A stretch of 64,000 bases of DNA from Pseudomonadales bacterium (GCA_028280225.1 JANQMF010000031.1:1-64000), one strand, 5' to 3'. Shown: positions 34,948 to 44,850, counted from the stretch's first letter. Program-made: numbers and translations. The notes: a model not told the origin generated them from the sequence alone.

Positions 34948-36078
34948 GTGCTACCCACAACCCAACAAATTGCCGCCTGGGCCCAAGCCATGGGGTTTGC
35001 CGACATCGGCATCACCGATGTGGATTTATCCGCACAATCCCACCATGTCCGGGCCTGGCTGGCGGCGGGGTTTGCGGGGGAGATGGGTTATCTGCACAAA
35101 AATCTGGACAAGCGCCTGGACCCGTCTTTACTGGAACCGGGTACCTGCCGGGTCATTTCCGCCCGCATGGACTATCAGACTCATGCTGCTGACGCGCTGC
35201 AAGTGCTGGACGATCCAAGCAAGGCATTTATCTCCCGCTACGCACTGGGCAGGGACTATCACAAAGTGCTTCGACGCCGGTTGGCAAAATTGGCCAAGCA
35301 AATAGACGATTGCCTGCAAGGCACCGTTGATGGCAGAGCCCATCGCTACCGCGCCTTTACCGATTCCGCGCCGGTGCTTGAGAAAGCGCTGGGGGAGAAG
35401 GCGGGGCTGGGGTGGATCGGCAAACATACCCTGCTGCTAAACGAACATGCCGGTTCGTGGTTTTTTGTTGGCGAAATTTTCACCAACGCGCCCCTTGAGC
35501 TGAACACCCATACCGCGCAGGACAACTGCGGCAAATGTAATGCCTGCATGACCGTTTGCCCCACCCAGGCCATCCTGGGCCCACAACAACTGGACGCCAG
35601 GCGCTGTATTTCCTACCTGACCATTGAACACCGGGGCGCCATACCGGAGTCCCTGCGCGGAAAAATGGGTAACCGGATTTATGGCTGCGACGACTGTCAA
35701 CTGTACTGCCCATGGAATCGCCATGCACCCTTAAGTCAGGAGCCTGATTTTGCGGTGCGCAATAATCTGGACCAGGCGGATCTGCTGAGTCTGTTTGCGT
35801 TGACCGAAGCGGAATTTCTAAAACTGACCGAAGGCAGCGCCATGCGGCGCATCAGCTACGATCAATGGCAGCGCAATATTGCCGTGGCCATTGGCAACGG
35901 CCCCAACACCGAACCGGCCCGCCGGAGTCTGGAACGGCAACTGCATCTGGCCAACACCCGGGGCCGGGCCATGGTGGCTGAGCATATCTGCTGGGCACTG
36001 GAGCAGCTTGCGGGCAAACCCACCCTGGTGGCCGTACAGAGTTCCCACATCCACGGCATTGAGGATCAGCCCGGCTAG
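34948..36078 (+). CDS. queG: Epoxyqueuosine reductase QueG
   Basis: QueG performs the last step of queuosine synthesis in tRNA, reducing epoxyqueuosine with cobalamin and two 4Fe-4S clusters. The GTG at 34948 gives MLPTTQQIAAWAQAMGFADI, 376 residues; longer in-frame openings run back into nnr. Cluster ligands are CGKCNACMTVCP (Cys194, 197, 200, 204) and GCDDCQLYCPWNRHA (Cys247, 250, 254). The catalytic Asp139 lies in FTDSAPVLEKALGEKAGLGW. It starts 42 bp from the divergent nnr start and overlaps the convergent orn stop by 4 bp. Confidence 0.96.
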   Translation: MLPTTQQIAAWAQAMGFADIGITDVDLSAQSHHVRAWLAAGFAGEMGYLHKNLDKRLDPSLLEPGTCRVISARMDYQTHAADALQVLDDPSKAFISRYALGRDYHKVLRRRLAKLAKQIDDCLQGTVDGRAHRYRAFTDSAPVLEKALGEKAGLGWIGKHTLLLNEHAGSWFFVGEIFTNAPLELNTHTAQDNCGKCNACMTVCPTQAILGPQQLDARRCISYLTIEHRGAIPESLRGKMGNRIYGCDDCQLYCPWNRHAPLSQEPDFAVRNNLDQADLLSLFALTEAEFLKLTEGSAMRRISYDQWQRNIAVAIGNGPNTEPARRSLERQLHLANTRGRAMVAEHICWALEQLAGKPTLVAVQSSHIHGIEDQPG

Positions 36079-36638
36079 TGGTCCGGCCGCGGCGGATCAT
36101 CCGGCAATTGAAAAAAATGTTCCCGGTAGTAACGCAGTTCGCCAATGGATTCGCGGATATCCGCCAGCGCGGTATGTTCGTTCTTTTTGCTGAAACCTTC
36201 CGCCATCTTCGGATACCAGCGCCGGGCGAGTTCCTTAACAGTACTGACGTCGATCATTCGATAGTGCAGATAGTTTTCCAGGGTCGGCATGTAGCGGCTC
36301 AAAAAACGCCGGTCCTGCCAGATGGTATTGCCACACAGGGGCGCTTCTCCGGATTCCACGTGTTTTTCGATAAAGGCTAAACTCACCGCTTCCGCCTCCC
36401 GCTCGGCCACACCCTCCCGGGCGATACGGTCCAGCAGTCCCGAGGCACTGTGGTGACTTTGATTCCACTCGTCCATTCCATCCAGCAGGGATTTGGCCTG
36501 AGTGATCGCCAGCACCGGACCTTCTTCAATAACGTTAAGATCTCCATCAGTAACAATGGTGGCCATTTCAATTATCCGGTCCACCTCGGGGTTAAGACCC
36601 GTCATTTCCAGATCGATCCAGACAAGCTTTGTAGTCAA
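36075..36638 (-). CDS. orn: Oligoribonuclease Orn
   Basis: Orn degrades dinucleotides, including pGpG from c-di-GMP breakdown. It is a DEDDh exonuclease. The conserved acids are in KLVWIDLEMTGLNPEVDRII (DLE), DEWNQSHHSASGL, and the final NEHTALADIRESI with the catalytic His and Asp. I use the TTG at 36638 (MTTKLVWIDLEM), since homology begins there and GGGG lies 7 nt upstream; this gives 187 residues. The frame is open to 36758 but that part is not conserved. It is convergent with queG and divergent from the rhodanese gene. With FimX and a PilZ-like protein encoded nearby, it is part of a c-di-GMP-rich neighbourhood. Confidence 0.96.
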   Translation of the reverse strand: MTTKLVWIDLEMTGLNPEVDRIIEMATIVTDGDLNVIEEGPVLAITQAKSLLDGMDEWNQSHHSASGLLDRIAREGVAEREAEAVSLAFIEKHVESGEAPLCGNTIWQDRRFLSRYMPTLENYLHYRMIDVSTVKELARRWYPKMAEGFSKKNEHTALADIRESIGELRYYREHFFQLPDDPPRPDH

Positions 36639-36710
36639 ACCAATACCCCGGCACACAGCAGTTTCGGATATTATGCGCTGCTTAGCCCGGTAATGTAGAG
36701 ACCAAATAAA

Positions 36711-37538
36711 GTGAAGACCGCTGCACACGTGGGTGTGATCGAACCTGAAGCGCTGCAAAGCCTGATGCTTGAGCCCAACACCAACTTACTGCTGGTGCAA
36801 GTCACCTCACCTGAAGTGTTCTGGCAGGCCCACATCCGGGGGGCTGTTCTGGTGACCCCGGCGGATCTGGTTTGTGGTATTCCCCCGGCCACCGGGAAGT
36901 TACCCGGCAAGGCACAACTGGAGGCGTTGTTCAGCCGGATTGGCTATACCCCGGATCGTCAAATTGTGGTTTATGACGACGAAGGCGGCGGCTGGGCCGG
37001 ACGCTTCGCGTGGACCCTGGATGTCATCGGCCACCGGAGCTGGCAGTACCTGAACGGCGGACTACACGCCTGGCCGGGTGCTCTTGAACAGGGTGATACC
37101 GGTGCCGTCCCCAGCAGGGCGAGCCAGGTTACCCTGAATCTGGACTCAGCACCCATCGCCGAACTGGAAGATGTCTTGCAAGCCATAAACGACGACAGCC
37201 AGATTATCTGGGACGTCAGGTCCGCCGCAGAATACGCGGGGACCCGTCAGGCAGCAGCGCGTTGCGGACATATTCCCGGGGCCATTAATTTTGACTGGAT
37301 GGGTTTAAAGGATGCGGTCAACAAACAACGTATTCCGGAGAATATCGAGGCTGAACTGGCACACCTTGGACTGGCGGACAAAGCGGTGATTACCCACTGC
37401 CAAACCCACCATAGATCCGGCCTGTCATATATGCTCGGCCGGGTATTTGGCTACAATATCCGCGCTTACCACGGTTCCTGGTCAGAGTGGGGGAACCGGG
37501 AGGATACCCCCGTAGAAACCGGAGCCCGCGGTGAGTGA
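36711..37538 (+). CDS. rhdA: Thiosulfate sulfurtransferase, two-domain rhodanese (RhdA-like)
   Basis: Rhodaneses move sulfane sulfur from thiosulfate to cyanide or other acceptors. Two rhodanese domains are visible in 275 residues: an inactive N-terminal one (IVVYDDEGGGWAGRFAWTLD) and a C-terminal one with the active-site loop THCQTHHRSGLSY. The catalytic Cys230 and the CQTHHR loop match RhdA of Azotobacter and Pseudomonas as I remember it. DVRSAAEYAGT and CGHIPGAINFDW are further domain signatures. The stop overlaps the start of psd by 8 bp, the same rhdA-psd order as in Pseudomonas. Confidence 0.92.
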   Translation: MKTAAHVGVIEPEALQSLMLEPNTNLLLVQVTSPEVFWQAHIRGAVLVTPADLVCGIPPATGKLPGKAQLEALFSRIGYTPDRQIVVYDDEGGGWAGRFAWTLDVIGHRSWQYLNGGLHAWPGALEQGDTGAVPSRASQVTLNLDSAPIAELEDVLQAINDDSQIIWDVRSAAEYAGTRQAAARCGHIPGAINFDWMGLKDAVNKQRIPENIEAELAHLGLADKAVITHCQTHHRSGLSYMLGRVFGYNIRAYHGSWSEWGNREDTPVETGARGE

Positions 37539-38370
37539 TTGGTTTGCCCATCTGCAAAAGCTCGTACCCCAGCATGGCTTATCACGGCTGGTGGGGGCTA
37601 TTGCCCAGTCCGAGCAACCCTGGATAAAACGCCTCTTTATCGAGCAATTTGCCAGGGTTTACGGTGTGTCCCTGGCGGAAGCCCAGGCGGAACATTTTGC
37701 AGACTATAAGAATTTTAACGACTTCTTTACCCGGGCACTGAAGCCGGATGCCCGGCCCCTGCCCGGGGACACCTCCATCATCGTCAGCCCGGCGGACGGT
37801 GCGGTCAGTCAAATGGGACCCATCAGCCGGGGGCAGTTGTGACAGGCCAAGGGTAACCGGTATTCCTTAACGGGTCTGGCAGGCGGTTTGGCCGAGGGTT
37901 TGCAGGGCGGCAACTTTTGCACTATTTACCTGGCACCCAGCGACTACCACCGGGTGCACCTGCCTTATCGCGGTGAACTGACCACCAGCCTGGCCGTGCC
38001 CGGCGCCCTGTTTTCCGTCAACGGCACCACCGAAAACGCCATTGAAGGTCTGTTCTGCCGCAACGAACGTCTCGTTTGCCGCTTCACCACGGAATTTGGG
38101 CCCATGCTGGTGATCCTGGTGGGTGCGATGATTGTGGCTTCCATAGAAACGGATTGGCTGGGGCCCGCGTCACCCTATACCAGTGAAGAACTGACCCGGC
38201 ACCAGCTCAGCTACGAAACCGGGGACGAAATAGGCCGTTTTCTGCTGGGATCAACCGTCATTTGCTGTTTTCCCAAGGGTGCGGTGACGTTGAATCCGGA
38301 TTGGCGGACCGGGACCCAGGTCCGCATGGGGGAGGGTATGGCCACCCTGAACGGTGCGGGTACTACTTAG
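37531..38370 (+). pseudogene. psd: Phosphatidylserine decarboxylase with in-frame TGA stop
   Basis: Psd converts phosphatidylserine to phosphatidylethanolamine in the inner membrane and uses a self-made pyruvoyl group. The full-length frame covers 279 codons of family-like sequence, broken only by TGA at codon 104 (37840-37842). Before it comes FADYKNFNDFFTRALKPDAR and SPADGAVSQMGPISRGQL. After it the same frame continues QAKGNRYSLTGLAGG, SDYHRVHLPYRGEL (His140, His143), GAMIVASIETDW and the self-cleavage site LLGSTVICCF (Gly240-Ser241). No other lesion is visible, so the stop is recent, suppressed, or an error. Family members have a hydrophobic residue at this position. TGA is followed by C, the weakest termination context known in bacteria. 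The gene overlaps the rhodanese gene by 8 bp. Confidence 0.88.
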
Positions 38371-38384
38371 CTTAGCGCCGGGTG

Positions 38385-39254
38385 TCAGGTGTGGGGGAAG
38401 GTGAGGACCTCGTCAATATGACTTGCACCTTGGGCCAGCATCAACAGACGATCAAAGCCAACCGCCACACCGGCGCAGCTGGGCAAACCATGCGCCAGGG
38501 CAGCCAGAAAATGGGCATCCGGAGTCACCATGCCCAGCCCACGGGCAGCGCGGACTTCATTGTCGCGGGCAAAACGGTGCTCATGTTCCTCGCCCGCCAA
38601 TAGTTCCCAGTACCCATTCGCCAGCTCAATACCCTCCACAACCAGCTCAAACCGGGCGGCGGCCGGACCATCCGCCGTGTGCCGCAGCCGGGCCAGGGCA
38701 GCCTGGTCCGGCGGATAGTCCACCACAAAGTACCGCCCCGGCAATTGCGCACAGCCTTCCGCAAAAGCCAGATCCAACTCGGCCCGGGGAGCGGACCGGG
38801 AACATCCCTGGCGCCCGGCAACAATGTCCCAATAGGTAATTTGACGGTATTCCCCCGCCCCTAAAACCATGTCCACCAGCACCTTCACCTCTGACATGAG
38901 TTGTTGGTCGTCATAGTCCAGCCGGTACCATTCCAGCAGGGTAAATTCCGGGTTGTGCAGGCGCCCTCGTTCCGCGTGGCGAAATACCGGACCCAATTGA
39001 TAACAGGATGGCATGCCGGCCGCCAGAAGCCGCTTTATGAAATACTCCGGGGAAGTTTGGAGATAGCCGTAACCGGGCACCGGAATGCTGTTGATATCCG
39101 GATCGGTGACGGTACAACGCCCCAACAAAGGGGTTTGAACTTCAACAACGTTTTGTTGCTGAAAGTAGTTGCGCACCCGGTGCAGCAACTGCGCCCGGGT
39201 AACCAGGGCGGGGATTGACGCGCCGGGTTGCCAGTCACTTGGCCCGGCTGACAT
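38385..39254 (-). CDS. epmA: EF-P--(R)-beta-lysine ligase EpmA
   Basis: EpmA is a lysyl-tRNA-synthetase paralog that attaches (R)-beta-lysine to a lysine of elongation factor P. The 289-residue length, with only the class II catalytic core and no anticodon-binding domain, is typical. Motif 2 is [20 protein letters not shown], preceded by [18 protein letters not shown]; motif 3 lies in [17 protein letters not shown]. It overlaps the efp 3' end by 20 bp, so efp and epmA form one operon. It is convergent with psd, 14 bp away. With epmB divergent next door, the whole modification pathway is grouped here. Confidence 0.96.
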   Translation of the reverse strand: MSAGPSDWQPGASIPALVTRAQLLHRVRNYFQQQNVVEVQTPLLGRCTVTDPDINSIPVPGYGYLQTSPEYFIKRLLAAGMPSCYQLGPVFRHAERGRLHNPEFTLLEWYRLDYDDQQLMSEVKVLVDMVLGAGEYRQITYWDIVAGRQGCSRSAPRAELDLAFAEGCAQLPGRYFVVDYPPDQAALARLRHTADGPAAARFELVVEGIELANGYWELLAGEEHEHRFARDNEVRAARGLGMVTPDAHFLAALAHGLPSCAGVAVGFDRLLMLAQGASHIDEVLTFPHT

Positions 39255-39807
39255 ATTCTCCGGTACGGGTGTCGATTCTCAAGACATCACCAATATTAAT
39301 GAACAACGGCACACCCTTAATGATGGCTCCCGTGGACAGGGTTGCAGGTTTGGTGCCCCCACTGGCGGTATCACCCTTCAGACCCGGGTCCGTTTCCGTC
39401 ACCTCCAATTCCACAAAGTTCGGCGGGGTCACGGCGATGGGATCGTCGTTCCACAAAGTAACCTGGCAGACATCCTGCTCCTTGAGCCAGTCCTTGGCAT
39501 CACCCACCGCGGTTGCCGCTGCCGCTACCTGCTCAAAGGAGCCATCCGTACGCATAAAGTGCCAGAACTCACCATCAGCGTAGAGGTACTCCATATCCAA
39601 ATCCAAGACGTCCGCCGCTTCGATAGACTCCCCGGATTTGAAGGTACGCTCCCAAACCCGCCCGGATTTTAAATTTCGGAATTTCACCCGGTTGAAGGCT
39701 TGCCCCTTGCCGGGTTTGACAAATTCGTTTTCCAGAATGGTACAAGGATCTCCTTCCAACAGCACTTTCAATCCCGAACGGAATTCATTGGTAGAATAGC
39801 TGGCCAT
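39235..39807 (-). CDS. efp: Elongation factor P
   Basis: EF-P relieves ribosome stalling at proline stretches. It has three OB-like domains in 190 residues. The modification loop is [11 protein letters not shown], with target Lys34, which is expected to be beta-lysylated by the EpmA and EpmB encoded on either side. [19 protein letters not shown] and the C-terminal [16 protein letters not shown] motif are typical. The beta-lysylation type differs from the rhamnosyl-arginine type of Pseudomonas aeruginosa, which has Arg at this position; this is a real difference from that backbone. Confidence 0.98.
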   Translation of the reverse strand: MASYSTNEFRSGLKVLLEGDPCTILENEFVKPGKGQAFNRVKFRNLKSGRVWERTFKSGESIEAADVLDLDMEYLYADGEFWHFMRTDGSFEQVAAAATAVGDAKDWLKEQDVCQVTLWNDDPIAVTPPNFVELEVTETDPGLKGDTASGGTKPATLSTGAIIKGVPLFINIGDVLRIDTRTGEYVSRAK

Positions 39808-39821
39808 AATTCTCGCTAGTA

Positions 39822-40886
39822 GTGTTTAATCCCGCGCGCATGATACCTGTGAATCCGACACCTTGGGAGTCCAACCTGTGGCAGCAGAGCCTGAAAGAGG
39901 CTTATCGTTCCAGCCATGCTCTGCTGCAAGCCCTGGGCACACAACATCCCGCCAGTATTGAACCGGCAGACTTTCCAATTCTGGTGCCCAAAAGTTTTGC
40001 CGCCAGAATTCAGCCCGGCCAGCCGCAGGACCCCTTGCTGCGCCAGGTACTGGCGCTGGCGGCGGAAGAGGAAAGCCGGCCCGGTTTTGTGGCTGATCCT
40101 CTTTTGGAAACCGCTTTAGACGCACCTTTGGAAACATCCACCCACCCCACTACCGCGGCAGAAGCTGACAAAGTTGTACCCGGCTTGCTGCAGAAATATC
40201 AGGGCCGGGTGTTGCTCATCACCACCGGTGGTTGTGCCATCAACTGCAGATATTGTTTCCGCCGGCATTTTCCTTACCAGGCACATCGTGACCGGGATTT
40301 GCGCACCGCCCTGGACGCCATCGCCGGCGACAATTCCATTGAAGAGGTCATCTTGTCCGGTGGCGATCCGCTGATCTTAAGCGACCCGGCACTGGCGCAA
40401 CTGATCAACCGGCTTGCCCGGATACCCCACGTGCGCCGGGTGCGTATTCACACCCGGCTGCCCGTGGTCCTGCCGCAAAGGATAACCGCCGAGCTAGTGA
40501 CCCTGTTGACCGCAACCCCCCTGGATGTGGTTGTGGTCGTACACGCCAACCATCCCCAGGAGCTGAACGCAGACACTCTGCGCGCTTTCACATGCCTGAA
40601 ATCCACCGGTGCCTGGTTGTTTAATCAGGCGGTCCTGCTTAACACCGTGAATGCGGACCCTTTGATCCAAATCGCTTTGGCTAAGGGGCTATTTGCGCAA
40701 GGGGTGATCCCCTATTACCTGCATCTGCCGGATCCCGTGGCGGGCACCCATCACTTTTATGTGGACAGCCCCCAGGCCCTGGCGATTTATGCAGAAATGC
40801 AAGCCCGGTTGCCGGGTTACCTGCTGCCTAAGCTGGTCCGGGAAGTGCCAAAAAAGGCAAGTAAAATGATTGTTAGCAGCCCCTAA
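39822..40886 (+). CDS. epmB: EF-P beta-lysylation protein EpmB (lysine 2,3-aminomutase type)
   Basis: EpmB is a radical-SAM, PLP-dependent aminomutase that turns (S)-alpha-lysine into (R)-beta-lysine for EpmA. The radical-SAM cluster is [17 protein letters not shown] (Cys138, 142, 145). [10 protein letters not shown] and [10 protein letters not shown] are aminomutase signatures. The start is GTG at 39822 (354 residues) or ATG at 39840. It diverges from efp with only 14 bp between starts, so promoters must overlap the coding ends. The next gene follows at 44 bp. Confidence 0.96.
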   Translation: MFNPARMIPVNPTPWESNLWQQSLKEAYRSSHALLQALGTQHPASIEPADFPILVPKSFAARIQPGQPQDPLLRQVLALAAEEESRPGFVADPLLETALDAPLETSTHPTTAAEADKVVPGLLQKYQGRVLLITTGGCAINCRYCFRRHFPYQAHRDRDLRTALDAIAGDNSIEEVILSGGDPLILSDPALAQLINRLARIPHVRRVRIHTRLPVVLPQRITAELVTLLTATPLDVVVVVHANHPQELNADTLRAFTCLKSTGAWLFNQAVLLNTVNADPLIQIALAKGLFAQGVIPYYLHLPDPVAGTHHFYVDSPQALAIYAEMQARLPGYLLPKLVREVPKKASKMIVSSP

Positions 40887-40930
40887 AGCGACTTGCCTTT
40901 CACCCTCCTAGTCATCGACAATTTGCGCTT

Positions 40931-42619
40931 ATGAGTGAAGCCTACGAAGTGCGCCTGGATGCGCCAGATTCCAACCTCGACCACCTCAGCTTTGCTGACG
41001 CCAATCCCGGCGCCATATCGGACTGGGTGAGTGGTTTACCCCTGGCCAATACCCACGAAACGGCCTCCCAACTCAAGGGTGCAACAGCAGAACTGGCCCT
41101 GCTGGACGCCCCCGGCGTTGTCAAAATGGAAAGTCTGGAAGCGGTGCGGCCGGTGGTCCATTACATTTGTTCCCGGCTGGATCGCAATACCAACCCCACC
41201 CAAGCTACCGCTTCGGCGTCTGATCTATTGTTAAACCTGTGCACGGGCTACAAGTCCATTGTGCTCAGCACCTTACCCGCCGTTGGCGACAAATCCGTAC
41301 CCAGGGATATTCTGCCCAAGGCCATGCATCGCCTGTTGTCGGACTTATCCCGGGTATTGTTGCGCGCCTTGCAAACTTATTCCCACCCACCACAAAATTT
41401 CTGGTGGGAGCTGAACGAGATTTATCGCCTGGCGGAAACCCTGGACCTCACGGAATTTAAGTGTACGGACGATGAAAACAGTTCTGTGCGCACCAATACC
41501 ATCAGCACCGTTTACATTCGCTCACTGCTGCTGGCGTCCTGCAAGTCGAACCAGTTGCAACAACATCACATCAAGGCGGTATTCGGGGCATTGGAACATT
41601 GGGGTTCGCATGTCATGCTGGACAGAGAAACCCACGATGCCTTGTTAGTGGTGGACCTGTTGGCTAACAAGGGGCCCCAATATGCACAATTTGCGCCCAA
41701 GCTGGCTGAACCCCGGGCCTTGCGCACCGAAGTTCTGACCTATGATATCGAAGCCTATCTGAAGGAGATCAGCACCAATATTGTGGTGCCTGAAGCGTTA
41801 TCTAACGGGCTGTTGTCTCATCTGGTGGAAGCCTGGAGTGTTCTGAAACCACGCACCTTTAAGCGGATGCAGGGGGATTCTGCGTTGCGGGTATGTGTAG
41901 GTTTACGCGCGGCACACTATTTTCTGTCCGGCGGTATCGATTTTGCTGAACAACTCAGCAGCACCGAAGCACTGTTGCGCCGGGAGGTGAATCCCTTTCT
42001 GGACGTGGACTATGAGGCTGCCACCCCTGCTGAATCCGATGACCCCTGGTCCCAGGCCCACGACCTGAAAATACGTATTCCGGAAAATCCCAATATCGAA
42101 ACCCCCGAAAAGATATTGCTGGAAGCAAACACGCCCAACCTGGACAAACCCACCGAACATTATGAAACCCAGGTCGCGGATACCAGCCCGGCTGGTTATC
42201 GTCTGGAATGGTCAGACCAGGCACCGCCAAAAATTATCGTCGGCGAAATTGTCGCTTTACGTGAGGAAAAGGACACCCGTTGGTGTGTTGCCGCCGTGCG
42301 CTGGATTCAAAGTAAAAACGGCACCCTGGGCATGGGTGTCGAATTGCTTGCACCCCGGGCCATTCCCGTGGCGCTGCGCATTATTCAAAAGAAAGGGGGC
42401 CCGACGGACTATACCCGCGGGTTGTTGTTGCCGGAAATTAAAGCCATAAAACAGCCGGCCACCCTGATCACCCCAAAAGTGCCTTTTGCCCCGGGCCAGA
42501 AACTCAATGTGCAGCGCCAGGGACTGCATGCCACCGCGCAACTGCTGGAAAGTACACAAAACACCGAGAGTTTTAACCAGTTCACATTTCGTATGTTGGA
42601 TGGTTACTTGGAAAACTAG
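40931..42619 (+). CDS. PilZ-like protein, related to the gene before fimX in Pseudomonas
   Basis: The 562-residue protein has a long helical N-terminal region (about 1-410) of unknown fold, then a C-terminal domain that looks like a degenerate PilZ domain. This has DTSPAGYRLEW, which fits the PilZ DxSxxG motif, followed by IIVGEIVALRE, WCVAAVRWIQSKNGTLGMGV and ELLAPRAIPVAL. The RxxxR half of a c-di-GMP site is not evident, so binding is uncertain. It lies directly before fimX, like the large unnamed gene at that place in Pseudomonas aeruginosa (PA4958, from memory). It probably works with FimX in c-di-GMP control of pili or surface behaviour. Confidence 0.75.
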   Translation: MSEAYEVRLDAPDSNLDHLSFADANPGAISDWVSGLPLANTHETASQLKGATAELALLDAPGVVKMESLEAVRPVVHYICSRLDRNTNPTQATASASDLLLNLCTGYKSIVLSTLPAVGDKSVPRDILPKAMHRLLSDLSRVLLRALQTYSHPPQNFWWELNEIYRLAETLDLTEFKCTDDENSSVRTNTISTVYIRSLLLASCKSNQLQQHHIKAVFGALEHWGSHVMLDRETHDALLVVDLLANKGPQYAQFAPKLAEPRALRTEVLTYDIEAYLKEISTNIVVPEALSNGLLSHLVEAWSVLKPRTFKRMQGDSALRVCVGLRAAHYFLSGGIDFAEQLSSTEALLRREVNPFLDVDYEAATPAESDDPWSQAHDLKIRIPENPNIETPEKILLEANTPNLDKPTEHYETQVADTSPAGYRLEWSDQAPPKIIVGEIVALREEKDTRWCVAAVRWIQSKNGTLGMGVELLAPRAIPVALRIIQKKGGPTDYTRGLLLPEIKAIKQPATLITPKVPFAPGQKLNVQRQGLHATAQLLESTQNTESFNQFTFRMLDGYLEN

Positions 42620-42738
42620 CCCCCACCCCGCAACATGTGTCTGTTCGCCATGACTAGAGAGGACACTAGCCAAGGTTCTTAGCCTCGTTCTTACCTTTGG
42701 GTCGAGGAAGCTGTAGCACTTTGGAGTTAAAAAAGGAT

Positions 42739-44850
42739 ATGTCGGCACAGCTTTCACAGCAGGCTACCACGCGCTTACTCATCGCCGAAAAATCGGAGAA
42801 CTCAGCTTACGAACTAGACTCCGCGCTACGGGACGCCGGTATCGCCACCAAACTCAGCATCAGCGACGATCTGGCACACATCGCGCATATGGTGGGTCAG
42901 GGGGAAACCGACATTGCCGTGTTGACTGACAAGATCGACGGCCTGGAAACACTGATTCCGCAAATCCGGGAAAATGCCCCCCATACCCCGGTGATACTAT
43001 TGACCGATGACAGTCAGGAAAGTCCCTGGTCGGTGGCCAATGCCCTGAATCTGGGGGCCACCGATGCGGTCCCCGCCAGTTGCCCGGATCAGTTAGCCCT
43101 GGTGATTAAACGGGAGCTTGAAAACGTTTGTCAGCGGCAGAACTTTTCTCAGATCAGGCGTGCGCTCAAGGAAGCGGAAGAGCGCTGCCAACTGTTGCTG
43201 CAAGGTGCCAAATCCGCCATCGCCTACGTTCATGAGGGCATGCACATCCATGCCAACGAACACTATTTGGACCTGTTTGGATATACCGACATCGACGAAC
43301 TCTGCGGCGAGTCCCTGGCTGACATTTTGTGTGCGGACAGCGTGCAGGCCTTGAAACAGCAGTTGAAGGCTTTGCGTCCAAGCAGCAACAATCCGGCCGA
43401 CGGCGAAGATACCGAGCGCAGGGTGGCAACCTCCAGCTTTGAATTTGTCAGCGCCCCCAGGAACGACAATCAGCAAGCCATTAGCGGCACAATGTCCCTG
43501 ACCAATTCGTTGTACGAGGGGGAAGAATGTCTGCAGGTGACGGTAAAAGTCAGCGACGAAGGCAAGCCGGAAGAAAAACCGGCAACATCCCCCACCGCCA
43601 AAACAGAGGAGCTGGAACTGCCGGGTTTTGTCAAAGCCGCAGATAGCTTTTTTGCCAACGAGACAAATAGCTGTTTTGTCATGGTGGCCGGCATAGACAA
43701 TTTTAATAACCTGCAGCAGGCTTACGGCCTGGTGGGCACCGAAACCATTTGCCGCAAGGTGTGGCAAAAATTTGTGGAATTAACTACGGACTTTCCGGTC
43801 ATTCGCCTCAGCCACCACCAGTTTGCCTTAGCCATGGTGGCCGACTCCCGGGAACAGATTTTCGAAATATCGGACAATATCCGCCGCACCGTGGCCGATT
43901 ATATATTTGAGGTACAGGACAAGACCGTGCGGCCCAGCGTCACCCTGGCCGGCATCCCCTACGATAACGAGACCGGAGTGAGCCAATGCCTGGATGCTGC
44001 CCACGTCCTGTTGTTAGACAGCTTTGAAAGCGAAGCCTCAAATACCGTTGTCTTGCCGCAGGAGGCGGCTCAAGACGACGGCATCGACGGCGCCAAGGTC
44101 ATCTTGCGGCAAATTACCGACGCCATTGAAAACAAGACCTTTATCACGCTGTTCCAGCCCATCATCAGTCTGCGCGGCGATTCGGATGAACACTACGAGG
44201 TATTCTTGCGGATGGCCGGCGAAGAAGGGGAGCAAATTGAGCCTGCACAATTTCTACAAACCGCCATCGACAATAATGTAGCGGGCAAAATTGACCGCTG
44301 GGTGATTTTGCAATCCATCAAGATGCTCAGCGTGCACCGGGCAAAGGGCCATGCAACGCGGCTGACCATCAACCTGACCAGCAACAGCGTGACCGATCCG
44401 GAGTTTTTACAATGGCTGGGGGTTGCCATCAAGGCGGCGCGCTTGCCCAGCGATGCGGTGATTTTCCAGATCACGGAAAAAGACGCCACAACCTACCTGC
44501 GGCAAACCCGGGAATTTGTTGAAGGTTTGCGCAACATGCACTGCCGGGCTTCCTTGTCCCGCTTCGGCCTGATTGAGGACCCTTTTGAAACGCTGCGCCA
44601 CATCCCCGTGGACATGGTGAAGCTGGATGGGGCCTGTGTGGCGGACAATAGTGAAGACGAAGAAGGTAAGGACAAACTCGTCAGCACTATTCAACAGCTG
44701 CAGAACGCGGGCAAGTTGACCATTGTGCCCATGGTGGAAAACGCCAACATACTCTCCACGCTGTGGCAAGCGGGTGCCAACTATATTCAGGGGCACTACC
44801 TGCAGGAACCCAGCACCGAAATGGACTACGACTTCAGTACGGAAGACTAA
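42739..44850 (+). CDS. fimX: FimX-like REC-PAS-GGDEF-EAL protein (degenerate)
   Basis: FimX is a polar c-di-GMP effector that regulates type IV pilus assembly and twitching. The ATG at 42739 follows AAAGGAT and gives 703 residues. Domains in order are a receiver-like domain (about 1-125) with TRLLIAEKSENSAYELDSAL, a PAS domain (about 150-260, AIAYVHEGMHIHANEHYLDL), a degenerate GGDEF domain (IRLSHHQFALAM in place of GGDEF) and an EAL-type domain with LFQPIISLRGDSDEHYEVFL. EVF replaces EAL, and SRFGLIEDP replaces the usual DDFG-type metal site. It should therefore bind but not make or break c-di-GMP. It sits after the PilZ-like gene and before serB, as in Pseudomonas. Confidence 0.92.
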   Translation: MSAQLSQQATTRLLIAEKSENSAYELDSALRDAGIATKLSISDDLAHIAHMVGQGETDIAVLTDKIDGLETLIPQIRENAPHTPVILLTDDSQESPWSVANALNLGATDAVPASCPDQLALVIKRELENVCQRQNFSQIRRALKEAEERCQLLLQGAKSAIAYVHEGMHIHANEHYLDLFGYTDIDELCGESLADILCADSVQALKQQLKALRPSSNNPADGEDTERRVATSSFEFVSAPRNDNQQAISGTMSLTNSLYEGEECLQVTVKVSDEGKPEEKPATSPTAKTEELELPGFVKAADSFFANETNSCFVMVAGIDNFNNLQQAYGLVGTETICRKVWQKFVELTTDFPVIRLSHHQFALAMVADSREQIFEISDNIRRTVADYIFEVQDKTVRPSVTLAGIPYDNETGVSQCLDAAHVLLLDSFESEASNTVVLPQEAAQDDGIDGAKVILRQITDAIENKTFITLFQPIISLRGDSDEHYEVFLRMAGEEGEQIEPAQFLQTAIDNNVAGKIDRWVILQSIKMLSVHRAKGHATRLTINLTSNSVTDPEFLQWLGVAIKAARLPSDAVIFQITEKDATTYLRQTREFVEGLRNMHCRASLSRFGLIEDPFETLRHIPVDMVKLDGACVADNSEDEEGKDKLVSTIQQLQNAGKLTIVPMVENANILSTLWQAGANYIQGHYLQEPSTEMDYDFSTED

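Noticed and set aside
37840-37842. Selenocysteine as an explanation for the psd TGA
   Set aside because: No SECIS-like hairpin was apparent just after the codon, and the family has no cysteine at this position.
43093-43767. A 224-codon frame antisense to fimX
   Set aside because: It is the mirror of a well-conserved coding region in GC-rich sequence; there is no ribosome site and no recognisable domain.
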